The position numbers were made by a program, and so were the translations under genes. Of a DNA stretch of 64,000 nt, positions 1-8,972 are shown one piece after another. The stretch is from Cryoendolithus antarcticus (Eukaryota; Ascomycota; Dothideomycetes; Cladosporiales; Cladosporiaceae). Positions within the stretch are counted from its first letter, which is position 1. Each line of letters starts with the position of its first letter. The notes beneath the pieces were generated by a model. It had not been told where the DNA came from. It did not search any database and saw only the letters and a program-made list of their open reading frames with translations. The stretch is from NCBI GenBank assembly GCA_002077065.1, contig NAJO01000011.1, forward strand, positions 209,001 through 273,000, in the 5' to 3' direction.

Positions 1-315
1 CTGGATCGAAAGTTGTTAGTACATGACAGAGCCTTCGATGTTGCGTCCAGATTCGAGAGGCGTACACGTTACATCGCAGCGCTTAAAGATAGGGTTGTTC
101 TGGGACATCTGTCAGTCGCTGTAGACCACTCTCCGCGGCACGAAATCAAGGGATCAGACTGAAGGCGGATGCAATGGGGAGACTCGCGCAGACTCCTCAA
201 AATGATGTTGATAAAACGGAAAAGAGCACAAATGACATACCTGTACAACATAGAAAGCGATGTACGCAAACGGGCTTACGATGTCCAGATAGAGGGTCAA
301 CTTGGGTCGCGCCAT
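1..315 (-). CDS. GST-kappa / DsbA-like thioredoxin-fold protein, 5' part only
   Basis: Partial gene leaving the left edge. Exon 1 (315-241) encodes 25 residues beginning MARPKLTLYLD and continuing with SPFAYIAFY, which resembles the first beta strand and active-site region of glutathione S-transferase kappa and 2-hydroxychromene-2-carboxylate isomerase-like proteins. It ends at a GTATGT donor. Intron 1 (240-109) ends in CTGACAG. Exon 2 (108-68) encodes MSQNNPIFKRCDVT, matching the family's 'P(I/V)F..C(D/N)(I/V)' stretch. Intron 2 starts at 67 (GTGTAC), contains a perfect TACTAAC branch site and reaches a CAG at base 1, so exon 3 starts outside the window. In the family the Ser of SPF acts in glutathione-dependent chemistry, in the mitochondrion or peroxisome. 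The identification rests on about 39 residues and clean splice signals; the substrate is unknown. Confidence 0.72.
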
Positions 316-665
316 TGTGGCCCTGAATGTATAGCTAGACGTAGATGTCGTCGGGCGTGAATAAGGGTTGTATGTGTTCAGTCGTGTCGCCCACTGTGTA
401 CAGCATTGTTGTTTGCTACAAGCTGCCGTGTAACATGGAAGTGAAGTCCAGGGAACCTCGGCTGCGACAAAGTCAATCCAACACTCGCCAAGAAAGTCAT
501 GTGTTTGCGCGTTGGAATGAATCGAACGGGGGCAAAGCGACAGGTTGTGATCGGAGAGTCTTCAGGTGTCGCAATCGCTTCGCATGCATCGATATCTACA
601 CTACACAGAAAAGTCAAGCAGCTCCACACCCCCTCTGTCCCCACGCTCTCCTCACCCCATCTCGC
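316..665. other. intergenic 316-665
   Basis: Upstream of the GST-kappa-like gene and downstream of idh1. It should hold the promoter of the former and the 3' UTR of the latter. No supported gene or RNA seen. Confidence 0.6.
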
Positions 666-1999
666 CTACTGCTTCTCCATCTGATCCAAAATCGCCCTCG
701 TAAACTCATGCGTCGTCGCACTCCCTCCCATATCCCTCGTCCGACTCTTCCCCGCAGCAATAACATCGTACACAGCCTTGCTAATCCTATTAGCATGATC
801 GTCAAGCCCCAGATGCCTCAACATCATGCTGCCAGACAGGATCAGCGCCGTCGGGTTCGCCTGGTCCTTGCCCTTGATATCCAGTCCCACGTGACGGCAT
901 CCGGGTTCGAAGACAGCGACTTCGCGGCCCATGTTGCAGCCTGGCACGATGCCGGGGCCGCCGACGAGCCCGGCGCCGATGTTGCTGAGGATGCCGCCGT
1001 AGAGGTTCGGCATGACCATTACGTCGAATTGTTGCGGGCGGGAGACGCACTGCATGCTGGCGTTGTCGACGATCATGTCGTTTGTCTCGATAGTGGGGTA
1101 CTCCTCGCCGACTTTCTTGACGGTGTTGCGGAACAAGCCGTCAGCGAGCTTCATGATGTTGGCCTTGTGGATGCAGGTCACCTTGCGGCGGTTGTTGGCG
1201 AGCGCGAAGGAAAAGGCGAATTTGGCGATGCGCTCGGACTTTGCGCGCGTGATGATCTTGAGCGACTCTACTACGCCGGGGACGGACTGGTGCTCGAGCC
1301 CGGAGTACTCGCCCTCGGTGTTCTCACGAATGATGCACAGGTCGACGTTCTTGTGGCGGGTCTCGTAGCCGGGGATGTTCTTGATGAGGACGATGGAGGC
1401 GTAGATGTCGAGTTCTTGGCGGAGTGCGACGTTGAAGGACTGATGGCCAGAGCGCTCGACGGGTGTGTGTAGGATGCCCTTCAGACCGAGCTTGTTGCGC
1501 TTCAACGAGGCGATTGACTCGCGGAAGAGCTCTTCTGAGTGTTTGTCTCCCGTCTCGACACCGGACACGTCGACCTGTTCCCACTCGATTGGCACGTTGT
1601 CCGCCTTGAATATCGTCTTGACCGCTTCTGACACTTCGGCACCGATACCATCACCTGTGTAGTTGCTTAGTCCCTGTTCTGTCACTGTTCCCAGCTACCG
1701 TGCTGCTAATCGCATACCTGGAATGAGGGTGACTGTGTATTTCCCGCCGAACTTTGTAGGCTTGAACAGATCCGAGTTCACGGTCGCGTATGCTGTGCCA
1801 TGCGTCAGTCCATGCGACCTTGTATCAGTAGCTTAGCGGTCGTGTCGTACATCGAGCTGCTGCGAAAGTGTTTGCAAACTGGGCGCTTCGCAAGGCCTGT
1901 AGTCGCAATGGTCAGCCATTGAACATTACTGATACAATCATCGTAATATCCTCGAGCTGTACGCACCGAAGCCGCCCGCAGGGATCCTCTGACCATCAT
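666..1999 (-). CDS. idh1: NAD-dependent isocitrate dehydrogenase subunit 1, mitochondrial
   Basis: Regulatory subunit of the TCA-cycle NAD-isocitrate dehydrogenase (isocitrate + NAD to 2-oxoglutarate), which works as an Idh1/Idh2 hetero-oligomer in the matrix. I read four exons: 1999-1967, 1896-1851, 1792-1718 and 1654-666. Introns are 70, 58 and 63 nt, each GT...AG. The splices join in frame to 380 residues, the normal family length. The first exons give a basic, Ser/Ala-rich mitochondrial presequence ending in ARSYATV. Exon 3 runs into exon 4 through LIPGDGIG, the family's N-terminal signature. Further hallmarks are RENTEGEYSGLEH, the GG(I/L)LSNIGAGLVGGPG region, and the C-terminal TTHEFT. 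The exon 1 assignment (MMVRGSLRAAS) is the least certain part; the start could also be the second ATG (1996). Confidence 0.93.
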
Positions 2000-2494
2000 A
2001 TTTGCGCCGTGTATGTGCTGTATGCTTTGCCCTGGAGCAGAGCTTCAGACAAAGGAAGTACAGCTCGCGTGCATCGGGTGTAGCCGGCTTGCCGCTTGTG
2101 CAGTGTCGGCACGTGGCAGTGACTTTTGCGACTTCACGGATGAGCAGTACTGATCAGAGGGATGCATGTTCAACGAGTGCACACGATGGACAGGACATGG
2201 AGGAACTGAGAGGCAGGATGATGACCAAGACTTAACATTAGGATTATCGATGTATATTGGTAGAAAAGCCTGGCGACATCAAGCGATGCACGCCGACTGG
2301 CTCAACGTCAAGCAATCAGAGCCGAGACGCAAGCACTATATAGAAGCAGATTGATCCAAACCAGAAACCATCATCATCTCCATCCTTCGCAGGATGTCCG
2401 AAGAGGTGAAGATGCACCAAGCCCGACAGCCAAAAGTACCATCGAGTATGCAGCTTTTTCGCGAAACTCCAGAAAATCAGCTCAAGCGAGCAAT
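2000..2494. other. intergenic 2000-2494
   Basis: Between the idh1 start and the pheromone-precursor stop (both minus strand). Contains the idh1 promoter. No gene seen. Confidence 0.6.
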
Positions 2495-3310
2495 CTAGTC
2501 GAGCCTGTAGACGTCCGCAACAGCCTTGTTGACAACAGCCTCAAGGTTGTCGAGCGAGCGCTGCGCAACAGTGCAGTCACCATCTGGCGCATTGCAGGCA
2601 GCCTCAGCCTCGAAAGCAGCAGGTTCACCGTTGACCTTGGCAGCCTCGTAGGCGAACTCATCACGCTTGCAGCTGATACCCTGGTACCCGCATCGAGTCA
2701 GAGGCGAATTGATCTTCGCCTCAGCCTCAGCCTCACGCTTGACCTGGTGGAACGCAGCAGCGGCCTTGAGAACAGCGTGGCACTCGCCACCCTCAGCGAA
2801 ACACTCATCCTTGAACACCTCCGGGTTGTCAGCCTTGACGAGGTCGATGCCGCGCTCGGAGCGCTTGCAGCTGACACCTTGGTAGCCACATCGGGTAAGA
2901 GGGGATTTGATCTTGGGCTCGGCCTCAGCATCGCGTTTGGACTTAGCGCAGCTCATGCCGTGGTAGCCACAGAGCGAGAGCTTCTGCTTGATCTTGGGAG
3001 CGGCCTCGGCGTCAGCGCTGCGCGCGGAGACGGTGGTGGCGGTCTCGTCGACGGCGTCGGCGACTTCGCTGAGGATGCTGCGGGCCTTGGCGCAGCTCAT
3101 GCCATGGTAGCCGCAGAGGGTGAGGGGCGACTTGATCTTGGGCTCGGCGGAGGCGAGAGCATCGGCGACGGCGTCGGCTGCGCGCTTCGCTTTGGCGCAG
3201 CTCATGCCGTGGTAACCGCAGAGGGACAACTTTTGCTTGATCTTGGGGGAGGCCTCCGCCATCACACCGGCGGTGAAGGCGATGGCCACGAGGAGAGAGA
3301 TGACCTTCAT
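2495..3310 (-). CDS. alpha-factor-like peptide pheromone precursor with five repeats
   Basis: A 271-residue secreted precursor. Residues 1-18 are a classical signal peptide (MKVISLLVAIAFTAGVMA). Five units follow, each ending in an eight-residue Cys-bracketed core C-G-Y-x-G-x-S-C at residues 31-38, 66-73, 114-121, 141-148 and 207-214. Three cores are CGYHGMSC, one CGYQGVSC and one CGYQGISC. Each is preceded by KI(K/N)-x2-L-(S/T)-x. Kex2-type KR sites lie at 42-43, 125-126, 149-150, 191-192 and 215-216. Ste13-type EA/AEA spacers precede several units. This layout, and the C-x3-G-x-x-C spacing, match filamentous ascomycete alpha-factor-like pheromones (the WCRIPGQSC type), which bind the GPCR Ste2/Pre2. 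The cores lack the usual Trp before the first Cys. Identity by architecture is strong; activity is inferred. A Kex2-processed repeat (KEP) peptide of another function is the alternative. Confidence 0.82.
   Translation of the reverse strand: MKVISLLVAIAFTAGVMAEASPKIKQKLSLCGYHGMSCAKAKRAADAVADALASAEPKIKSPLTLCGYHGMSCAKARSILSEVADAVDETATTVSARSADAEAAPKIKQKLSLCGYHGMSCAKSKRDAEAEPKIKSPLTRCGYQGVSCKRSERGIDLVKADNPEVFKDECFAEGGECHAVLKAAAAFHQVKREAEAEAKINSPLTRCGYQGISCKRDEFAYEAAKVNGEPAAFEAEAACNAPDGDCTVAQRSLDNLEAVVNKAVADVYRLD
2669..3220 (-). repeat. five pheromone core units
   Basis: Cys-to-Cys cores at 3197-3220, 3092-3115, 2948-2971, 2867-2890 and 2669-2692. Units 1 and 3 share the lead KIKQKLSL, units 2 and 4 share KIKSPLT, and unit 5 has KINSPLT. 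The first three cores are identical in protein and the last two diverge, so two peptide classes would be released. Confidence 0.85.
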
Positions 3311-4115
3311 TTTGGCGGTTTCGTGTGTGTTATGTCGTTGTGTTGAAGAAGTGTCGGAGTCGCAGTGGTCTTGTGACTTGGACTACTGTTGTGGAGGGTC
3401 GCTTCTTGTAAGGAATGACTTGTGGGTGAGTGGTAGTCGAAGATGCAACCCGAGAGCATAGTCGGTCTTATGGACTCGGACTGTCGAGGTGGCCCCAATA
3501 AGCCTTCGATAAAGAACCGCCATTGGTGAATGAACCGGATCGGCTATCCAGTGCCGCCAAGGTGATCGTCAATAAGACCGTTCACTTGATCATCTCGGCC
3601 ATACAATGGATTCTGGCTTATTGAGACCCCAATTCGGACGGAGAGGGGAGTCCCCTCAGGCAGTTCAGTCAGCAACATCTAAGCAAGGATTACAGAGAAT
3701 CACTGCACATTTGTGTCGAGCGACGGCTTGGGGAGCTCACAGCATGCGTGCGTTGCGCTTCTATAAGCTTGGACGGAGTGGATCTGTCCATAGAGCCCAG
3801 TACCCATCTGCAGCGATGCACTCGTCAATGTCATCGCGTTTGCAGCACGTGGCAAGACAGAACAATGACGGTTGTTCAAACCTATCCGAAGTGCTGGTGT
3901 GTTCTCCGGTGCTAGGCCGGATACTGGTCTCAATAAGCAGACATTCCTCTTTCGGCCGTGCCAAGACAACGACACGTGACTCCAGGATACTTGCTGCGCC
4001 TGCTTGTTACAGATCTGCTCTACACGCCAGCGTGCTCCACATGACTGTAGGCCCTTGGAGGTCAGTCCGACACGCTCAGCATGGCTTCGTGAAGTCGTCC
4101 ATGGTCGTGCATCAT
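3311..4115. other. intergenic 3311-4115, pheromone promoter side
   Basis: Upstream of the pheromone precursor and downstream of svp26. Open frames here show no recognisable family and are treated as chance. No RNA gene seen. Confidence 0.55.
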
Positions 4116-4868
4116 TTATAGTGGCCGTGTCCTCTCCCCTCGCCAGAACCCCATTAGCTCTCCCGTCTCCCCAACCCATTCCCTCACCCCATTGACAGCA
4201 GCCTTCGCCATCCCAGCATTCTGTGTCCCTGCTCTCTTTCTCCCAGTCCTAACCTCGGGGACTGCGCCAGCACTCGTGAAGCTACTGCCTGCACCTGTCG
4301 CGTACTCACTGCCCATGCTAGGTAGCACATTCTCGCCAGCACTCAAGCTGACGAAGAGCGAGAACGGCACAAGCCACACTTGTAGACCAAAGAAGGCCGC
4401 GATCTCGGTGAAGGAAGGTGTGGCAGGTTGATCGTAGTAATTGTAGCGCATCGGTGGGGTAGAAGGCGGGGAGAAGTGACGGAACCAGAGGTAGTGGTTT
4501 GCTAGGACTGCGACGCATGAGGCGAGGAACACTGGCTCTGTGAGCTTGACCCATGGGAAGCGACGGAGGTTCTGGAGGTAGAGGACATGACTGCCGATGC
4601 TGATTGAGCTGAGCCAAATGGGAAGTCGGTCGACTACTGTTAGGAGTACTTGCATGCCTATCACGGCATAGATGAGTCGCGTCAAAGTCTTCTTCGCAAT
4701 GACTGAGTGTTCTTCCACGAGCTCAGATAGGTAGTAGAGGCCACTTGCGATGGCTAGGGTGAGGAAGAGGAAGCCGAGGAGGAGGCCGATGTAGCCCTAA
4801 TAGAATGTTAGCTTGGGGTGCTTGCTTCTCCCAGGGAATATGCTCACGAGCAACGGCAAGATCCACAT
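4116..4868 (-). CDS. svp26: Svp26/Tex261 family ER-Golgi membrane protein
   Basis: Cargo adaptor that sorts Golgi membrane proteins, such as mannosyltransferases, into COPII vesicles at the ER. Two exons: 4868-4848 (MWILPLL) and 4796-4116, separated by a 51-nt GTGAGC...TTAG intron. The product has 233 residues. The family N-terminus MWILPLL-GYIGLLLGF is restored by the splice. Four hydrophobic segments follow, and the diagnostic FSPPSTPPMRYNYYDQPATP and VSLSAGENVLPSM motifs lie in the second half. The tail after about residue 175 is polar. It diverges from bud23, with 287 bp between the start codons, so the promoter is probably shared. Confidence 0.94.
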
Positions 4869-5155
4869 GGTGACGACGACCGTGGCGGCGAAGTGCACAC
4901 GATGTGAGAGGAGACAAGATGGCAGCACAACGACAAGATATGGACCAAGTGCCAACGCGTCGAAGCTTTTGGCGATCTTGCGTCACTCAACGATGATCTG
5001 CAGGCCCGCCGGGTTGTGGAGAAATACAGTTTCGAGGCTCGAATTCATTTGTAGAATTCGAATGTAGCAGTCTCTAGACGAAGCCATGGCATAGCATCTG
5101 GACATCAGTGAATGCGCGCCCCTCAGACTGGCATACTCAGTGCAACACCGCCATC

Positions 5156-5980
5156 ATGTCCCGCCCCGAGGACTCCCTCCCGCCGGATCTCTTCTACAAC
5201 GACACCGAGTCCCGCAAATACACCACCTCCTCCCGCATAAAAAACATCCAAGCCTCCATGACCCACCGCGCTCTCGAACTGCTCGACCTCACCTTCCCCT
5301 CTCTAATCCTTGACGTTGGCTGCGGCTCCGGGCTAAGCGGCGAGATCCTCTCAGACGTCCCGCCCGATGAAGGCGGACCCCACGTCTGGGTCGGCATGGA
5401 CATCTCCTCCTCCATGCTCGCACAAGCTCTGGACAGAGATGTCGAGGGTGATATGCTGCTAGCAGACATCGGACAAGGTGTACCATTCAGAGCAGGCAGT
5501 TTCGACGCGGCGATCAGCATCAGCGCAATACAATGGCTCTGCAACGCCGAGTCCTCAGACGTCTCCCCCGATGGCCGACTAAAACGCTTCTTCGACGGCC
5601 TGTACGCCAGCTTACGGCGAGGCGGCCGCGCAGTCTGCCAATTCTACCCCAAGAACTCGCAGCAACGCAGCATGATCTCCAACGCTGCTATCAAAGCTGG
5701 TTTCGGCGCCGGTATACTGGAAGACGACCCGGACACCAAGAGTTTGAAAGTCTACCTCGTGCTTACGGTGGGTGGCGGAGATATTACGGGGACTGTGGGC
5801 GGGCTGGCAGATGTGGACGTGCAGGGTGCGCGGCGGAAGGAGAGGAAGCGCGGCGTGGAGAGAGAGAAGAAGGGAAGTAAGGCGTGGATTATGCGGAAGA
5901 AGGGGCAGATGGAGGCGAAGGGGAAGGTGGTGAAGGCTACGTCGAAGTATACGGGAAGGAAGAGAAAGATTGCGTTCTAG
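5156..5980 (+). CDS. bud23: 18S rRNA (guanine-N7) methyltransferase Bud23
   Basis: Class I SAM methyltransferase that makes m7G in 18S rRNA during 40S assembly, working with Trm112 in nucleus and cytoplasm. The 274-residue frame has no intron. It opens with MSRPEDSLPPDLFYND, typical of the family (PP(E/D)(L/I)FY(N/D)). The SAM-binding loop is ILDVGCGSGLSG at residues 51-62, followed by the acidic strand VGMDIS near 79-84. The region SAIQWLCNA is the substrate-side motif of Bud23/WBSCR22. The C-terminal 50 residues are Lys/Arg-rich, as in the WBS_methylT domain, and probably serve nuclear targeting and RNA binding. The ATG at 5156 was preferred over the upstream ATG at 5108 because the family starts here. 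Confidence 0.94.
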   Translation: MSRPEDSLPPDLFYNDTESRKYTTSSRIKNIQASMTHRALELLDLTFPSLILDVGCGSGLSGEILSDVPPDEGGPHVWVGMDISSSMLAQALDRDVEGDMLLADIGQGVPFRAGSFDAAISISAIQWLCNAESSDVSPDGRLKRFFDGLYASLRRGGRAVCQFYPKNSQQRSMISNAAIKAGFGAGILEDDPDTKSLKVYLVLTVGGGDITGTVGGLADVDVQGARRKERKRGVEREKKGSKAWIMRKKGQMEAKGKVVKATSKYTGRKRKIAF

Positions 5981-6421
5981 GTTGGGTTCCAGATGCGTTC
6001 CAGTACGACTGCGCCGTCAGTGTGCTGAGGCGGTCATGAGATTTGCTGGAATTTCGAAAGGTCGGCGCTTAGGGTCAGCGTGGTGGCCGGCGCTTGCTGT
6101 GACGACGGACCTTGGGCTGCGCGCTGACGACAGAGTGCAGGAGCATACTATGATACCCATGACTTTCAACGCAATCAAACATGCGCACGTTCGAGGCGAA
6201 GGAAGCGGTGCATTGTGTTGGTCATCTTTCATGTGCTCGTCAGCCTACACTATACTACTCCATCCGACCTATGCGATCCATCGACTACCCGCCTTGGCCA
6301 TTAGCATCATGCAGCAGCCTCCCGTGCAACCCACCGAAAGGCAACCGAAGTAGGGTATCCAAGCCATCCCAAACGCCAACCCATCACCACCAACCCCTCG
6401 AACCCCCACGTCGCCACAGAC
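5981..6421. other. intergenic 5981-6421, convergent 3' ends
   Basis: Between the stops of bud23 (plus) and the SAM-PH gene (minus). Only 3' UTRs are expected; nothing else seen. Confidence 0.65.
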
Positions 6422-8972
6422 CTAAGCCCGATCTCCATAAACCTCAACCTCAAAACCCTTGCCCTTCTGCTGCAGCGCCTTAGCAAGCATAAGCTCCCTC
6501 ATCCAATCGATCCGCTCATCCTTCGTCTTCACAGCAAAATGATGCGTCTTACCGCTACTAGCAGCCTTTTGCGCCGCGATGCCAGCTTCCCTGTTAGGTA
6601 CAAGCTGGAACGCGAAAGCCGCTGCGTCAGCTTGCTGTCTCGCCGAAGCGTCGCTGGACTTGATGTTGAAGCCTTTGAACGCCGCGCTGAGCTTGGAGCT
6701 TGAGGGAGCGGTGGAGCAGGCAACGGCGTATTTGTCCACGTCGATGGTGTCTAGCGTTGAGGCGTTCAGGCGCGCATTGGAGTGCATGGCTAGCTGTGTG
6801 CCGTTGAGACGGAAGTGAGCGTCGGTCCACTCGTGGCGCAGCATCTTGGTCTTGCGCTTGCGCATCCAGCCTGCGTGGGAGCAGTCGGCGCCGTAGCCGA
6901 ATTGCTGGACATTTGGGCTGTGATGTGCTGGGTCCCGAGGTTTGTTGGAGAGCATGCTGGAGCCTGTGGAGCTGCCGGTGCGGGTACTGCTTAGGCTTGG
7001 CCTGGGTTGGGCTGCGGATGGCGAGAGTGGCTCGTTTTCTTGGACTGCGGGGAGGGCGAAGGAGGGGCGGTGCCAGTGTTGTGCTCGCGAGGCGGAGCGG
7101 GAGATCTGTTGTGGCTCGCGGAACTGCATGCCTGGTGGGACTGATTGTGAAGCGTCGCGTGTGATGGGCCCATTGGAGTAGGCTGTGACGGGGACGTCCA
7201 TCTCTGATGCTGGAGTGCCCAGGCGGTAGATGCCTCCCGGTGATGCAGTGGCGCTGCGTAGCGTCGCGTAGGCAGTGTCCGGTGATCTCAGGTGATGCAA
7301 ATCTGGTGCTGCGCTTGCTGAGCGTGGGATGGCGAGCTTTGGTAGTGACTTGAGTTGTTGATGAGGGTTCTGTGTGTAATCTGGGATCTGTAATGACGGT
7401 TGAACTTGGTATGGGTAGCATGGCACATGCTCCTCTGGGAATAAGGGAAGTATGTCTTGCGGAGGCGTAGTAGCTGGACGCTCGACGGGTGTGAGAGTAC
7501 CATCAAGATAATGCTCCTCGATCGGTGGCGAAGGTGTCTGCACGTGCTGGAAGCTTAGGAACTGCTTTACATTGTCCTGAGGATCCCGCTTGTCAAGCCG
7601 GTCGAGCATGTCTTGGTGGAGCATAAAGGCAGGCAGCTGACCCGGGCCAAGAGCATCTGAAGAGGCGACGACAGACGGCACAGCCTCCGATTGTGGTCTT
7701 GTTTCGTCGTGAGGCTGCTCGTTCAGACGTCTGACTTCGCCCGGAATGAGGTTGTCGGCTGTCCAAGCATTGCCTGGGTCGCCGTGCACAAAGATCCGAC
7801 CACCTTTCGTGGGGCTGATTGGGAAGCGACCGATTCCATGCTCCTCCTGGAGTTGCTGTAGCTCACGTTGCTGCTTCCGGAACTTCGCACACCGATCGCC
7901 CTTGGCGCACTTGTGTGGCTTTGGCAGAAGCTGCTCGATAGCGACAATGGACACTGACTCCATAGGCGTGATGACATCGAGAGCCTTTGGCATCTTGCGT
8001 CCTCGTCGCTTCTTGCCGCCGCACTCGATCGGGGTCTGATCACCGTCAATAGGCGTCTCGCAGACATCTCCACCTCGGCTAGGTGATCGTCTAGTATATG
8101 ACGTGCAGGGCCGACTGACGTCCTGGAAAGGTGTGGCTACTGGGCTGATGCTGCCGTCACGACCTTGCAATGTCGAGATCGCACTCCAGAGCTGATGACG
8201 TTTGCCGAACGACTGAATGCCCAGCTCCTTGAGATCGTCGAACTGCAGGTCCATCAAAACGGTTCCGCTGATGTCGTGGAGCTCAAAGCATTCAATGATG
8301 GACTCCTCCATGCCACTATCGACCATCCAGTCGATAACTTGAGTTGGGTTCCACCGGCGAATCTCGCCTTCTGCGTCATTAGGGTCACTCAGTGATCGAT
8401 TCATGATAGTGTCGATCGAGAAGCCGAACTGCTGCTGCTGTGTGATTGGCGTTACAGTCTGTTGCGAGAATGCGGTTTCTGTTCGTGGTGGAATCTGCTT
8501 GGGAAAAAGTGGCGACATCTGAAGTGCATGGTCGAAGACAGCATCTGCCGATGCCTGTGATGCTCTGAATAGATGTGGTCCTCTTGGGCCCTGTGTTGAC
8601 TGGAGCTGGAGCTCGAGCGGTCCTCTTCGACTTGATGTCGAGCTAGGTGTTGGAGCTTCCTCGTATGATGAGATGGTTGTTTCACTTCGCCGCCGGCTGT
8701 CATCCTGGTTCCGCTGTTAGCCTTGCGACTGGGTAATTGCGGTCATTATCACTCACCGATTCAAAGCTGCCCTTAGGCGACGGGGGTGATGGCATCTGGT
8801 CCTTCTCCTCCTCGAACTCGCTATCGGTATCAAGATCCGTATCGAATATCTCCGTTGCCTCTGACACAGGTCTCGCCGACGACGACCTGGGCAGAAATAT
8901 CGACTGTGTCTTAGGTCTCGAGAACATCTCTCCACCAGCCTCCAGAGGCGTATCCGGGGCCATGGCCTGCAT
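6422..8972 (-). CDS. SAM and PH domain protein
   Basis: 832-residue protein from two exons, 8972-8757 and 8704-6422, with a 52-nt GTGAGT...CCAG intron. A SAM domain lies around residues 187-252 (RRWNPTQVIDWM ... LKELGIQSFGKRHQLW). A PH domain is near 680-822 (AGWMRKRKTKMLRHEWTDAHFRL ... ERIDWMRELMLA), containing the usual C-terminal Trp helix. Between them is about 400 residues of Ser/Pro/Gln-rich disorder. A Cys-containing patch (PKPHKCAKGDRCAKFRKQQREL, near residues 334-355) is conserved-looking and could bind metal. The architecture suggests a membrane-associated scaffold in polarity or signalling. I know of no firm function for this fungal family, so none is assigned. Confidence 0.88.

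Noticed and set aside
345..1472. Plus-strand open frame of 375 codons antisense to idh1
   Set aside because: The opposite strand encodes a clear idh1. The antisense frame is a by-product of codon bias and has no family resemblance.
2351..3346. Plus-strand open frame of 331 codons over the pheromone gene
   Set aside because: Mirror image of the repetitive pheromone coding sequence; its Leu/Gly repeats come from the complementary codons.
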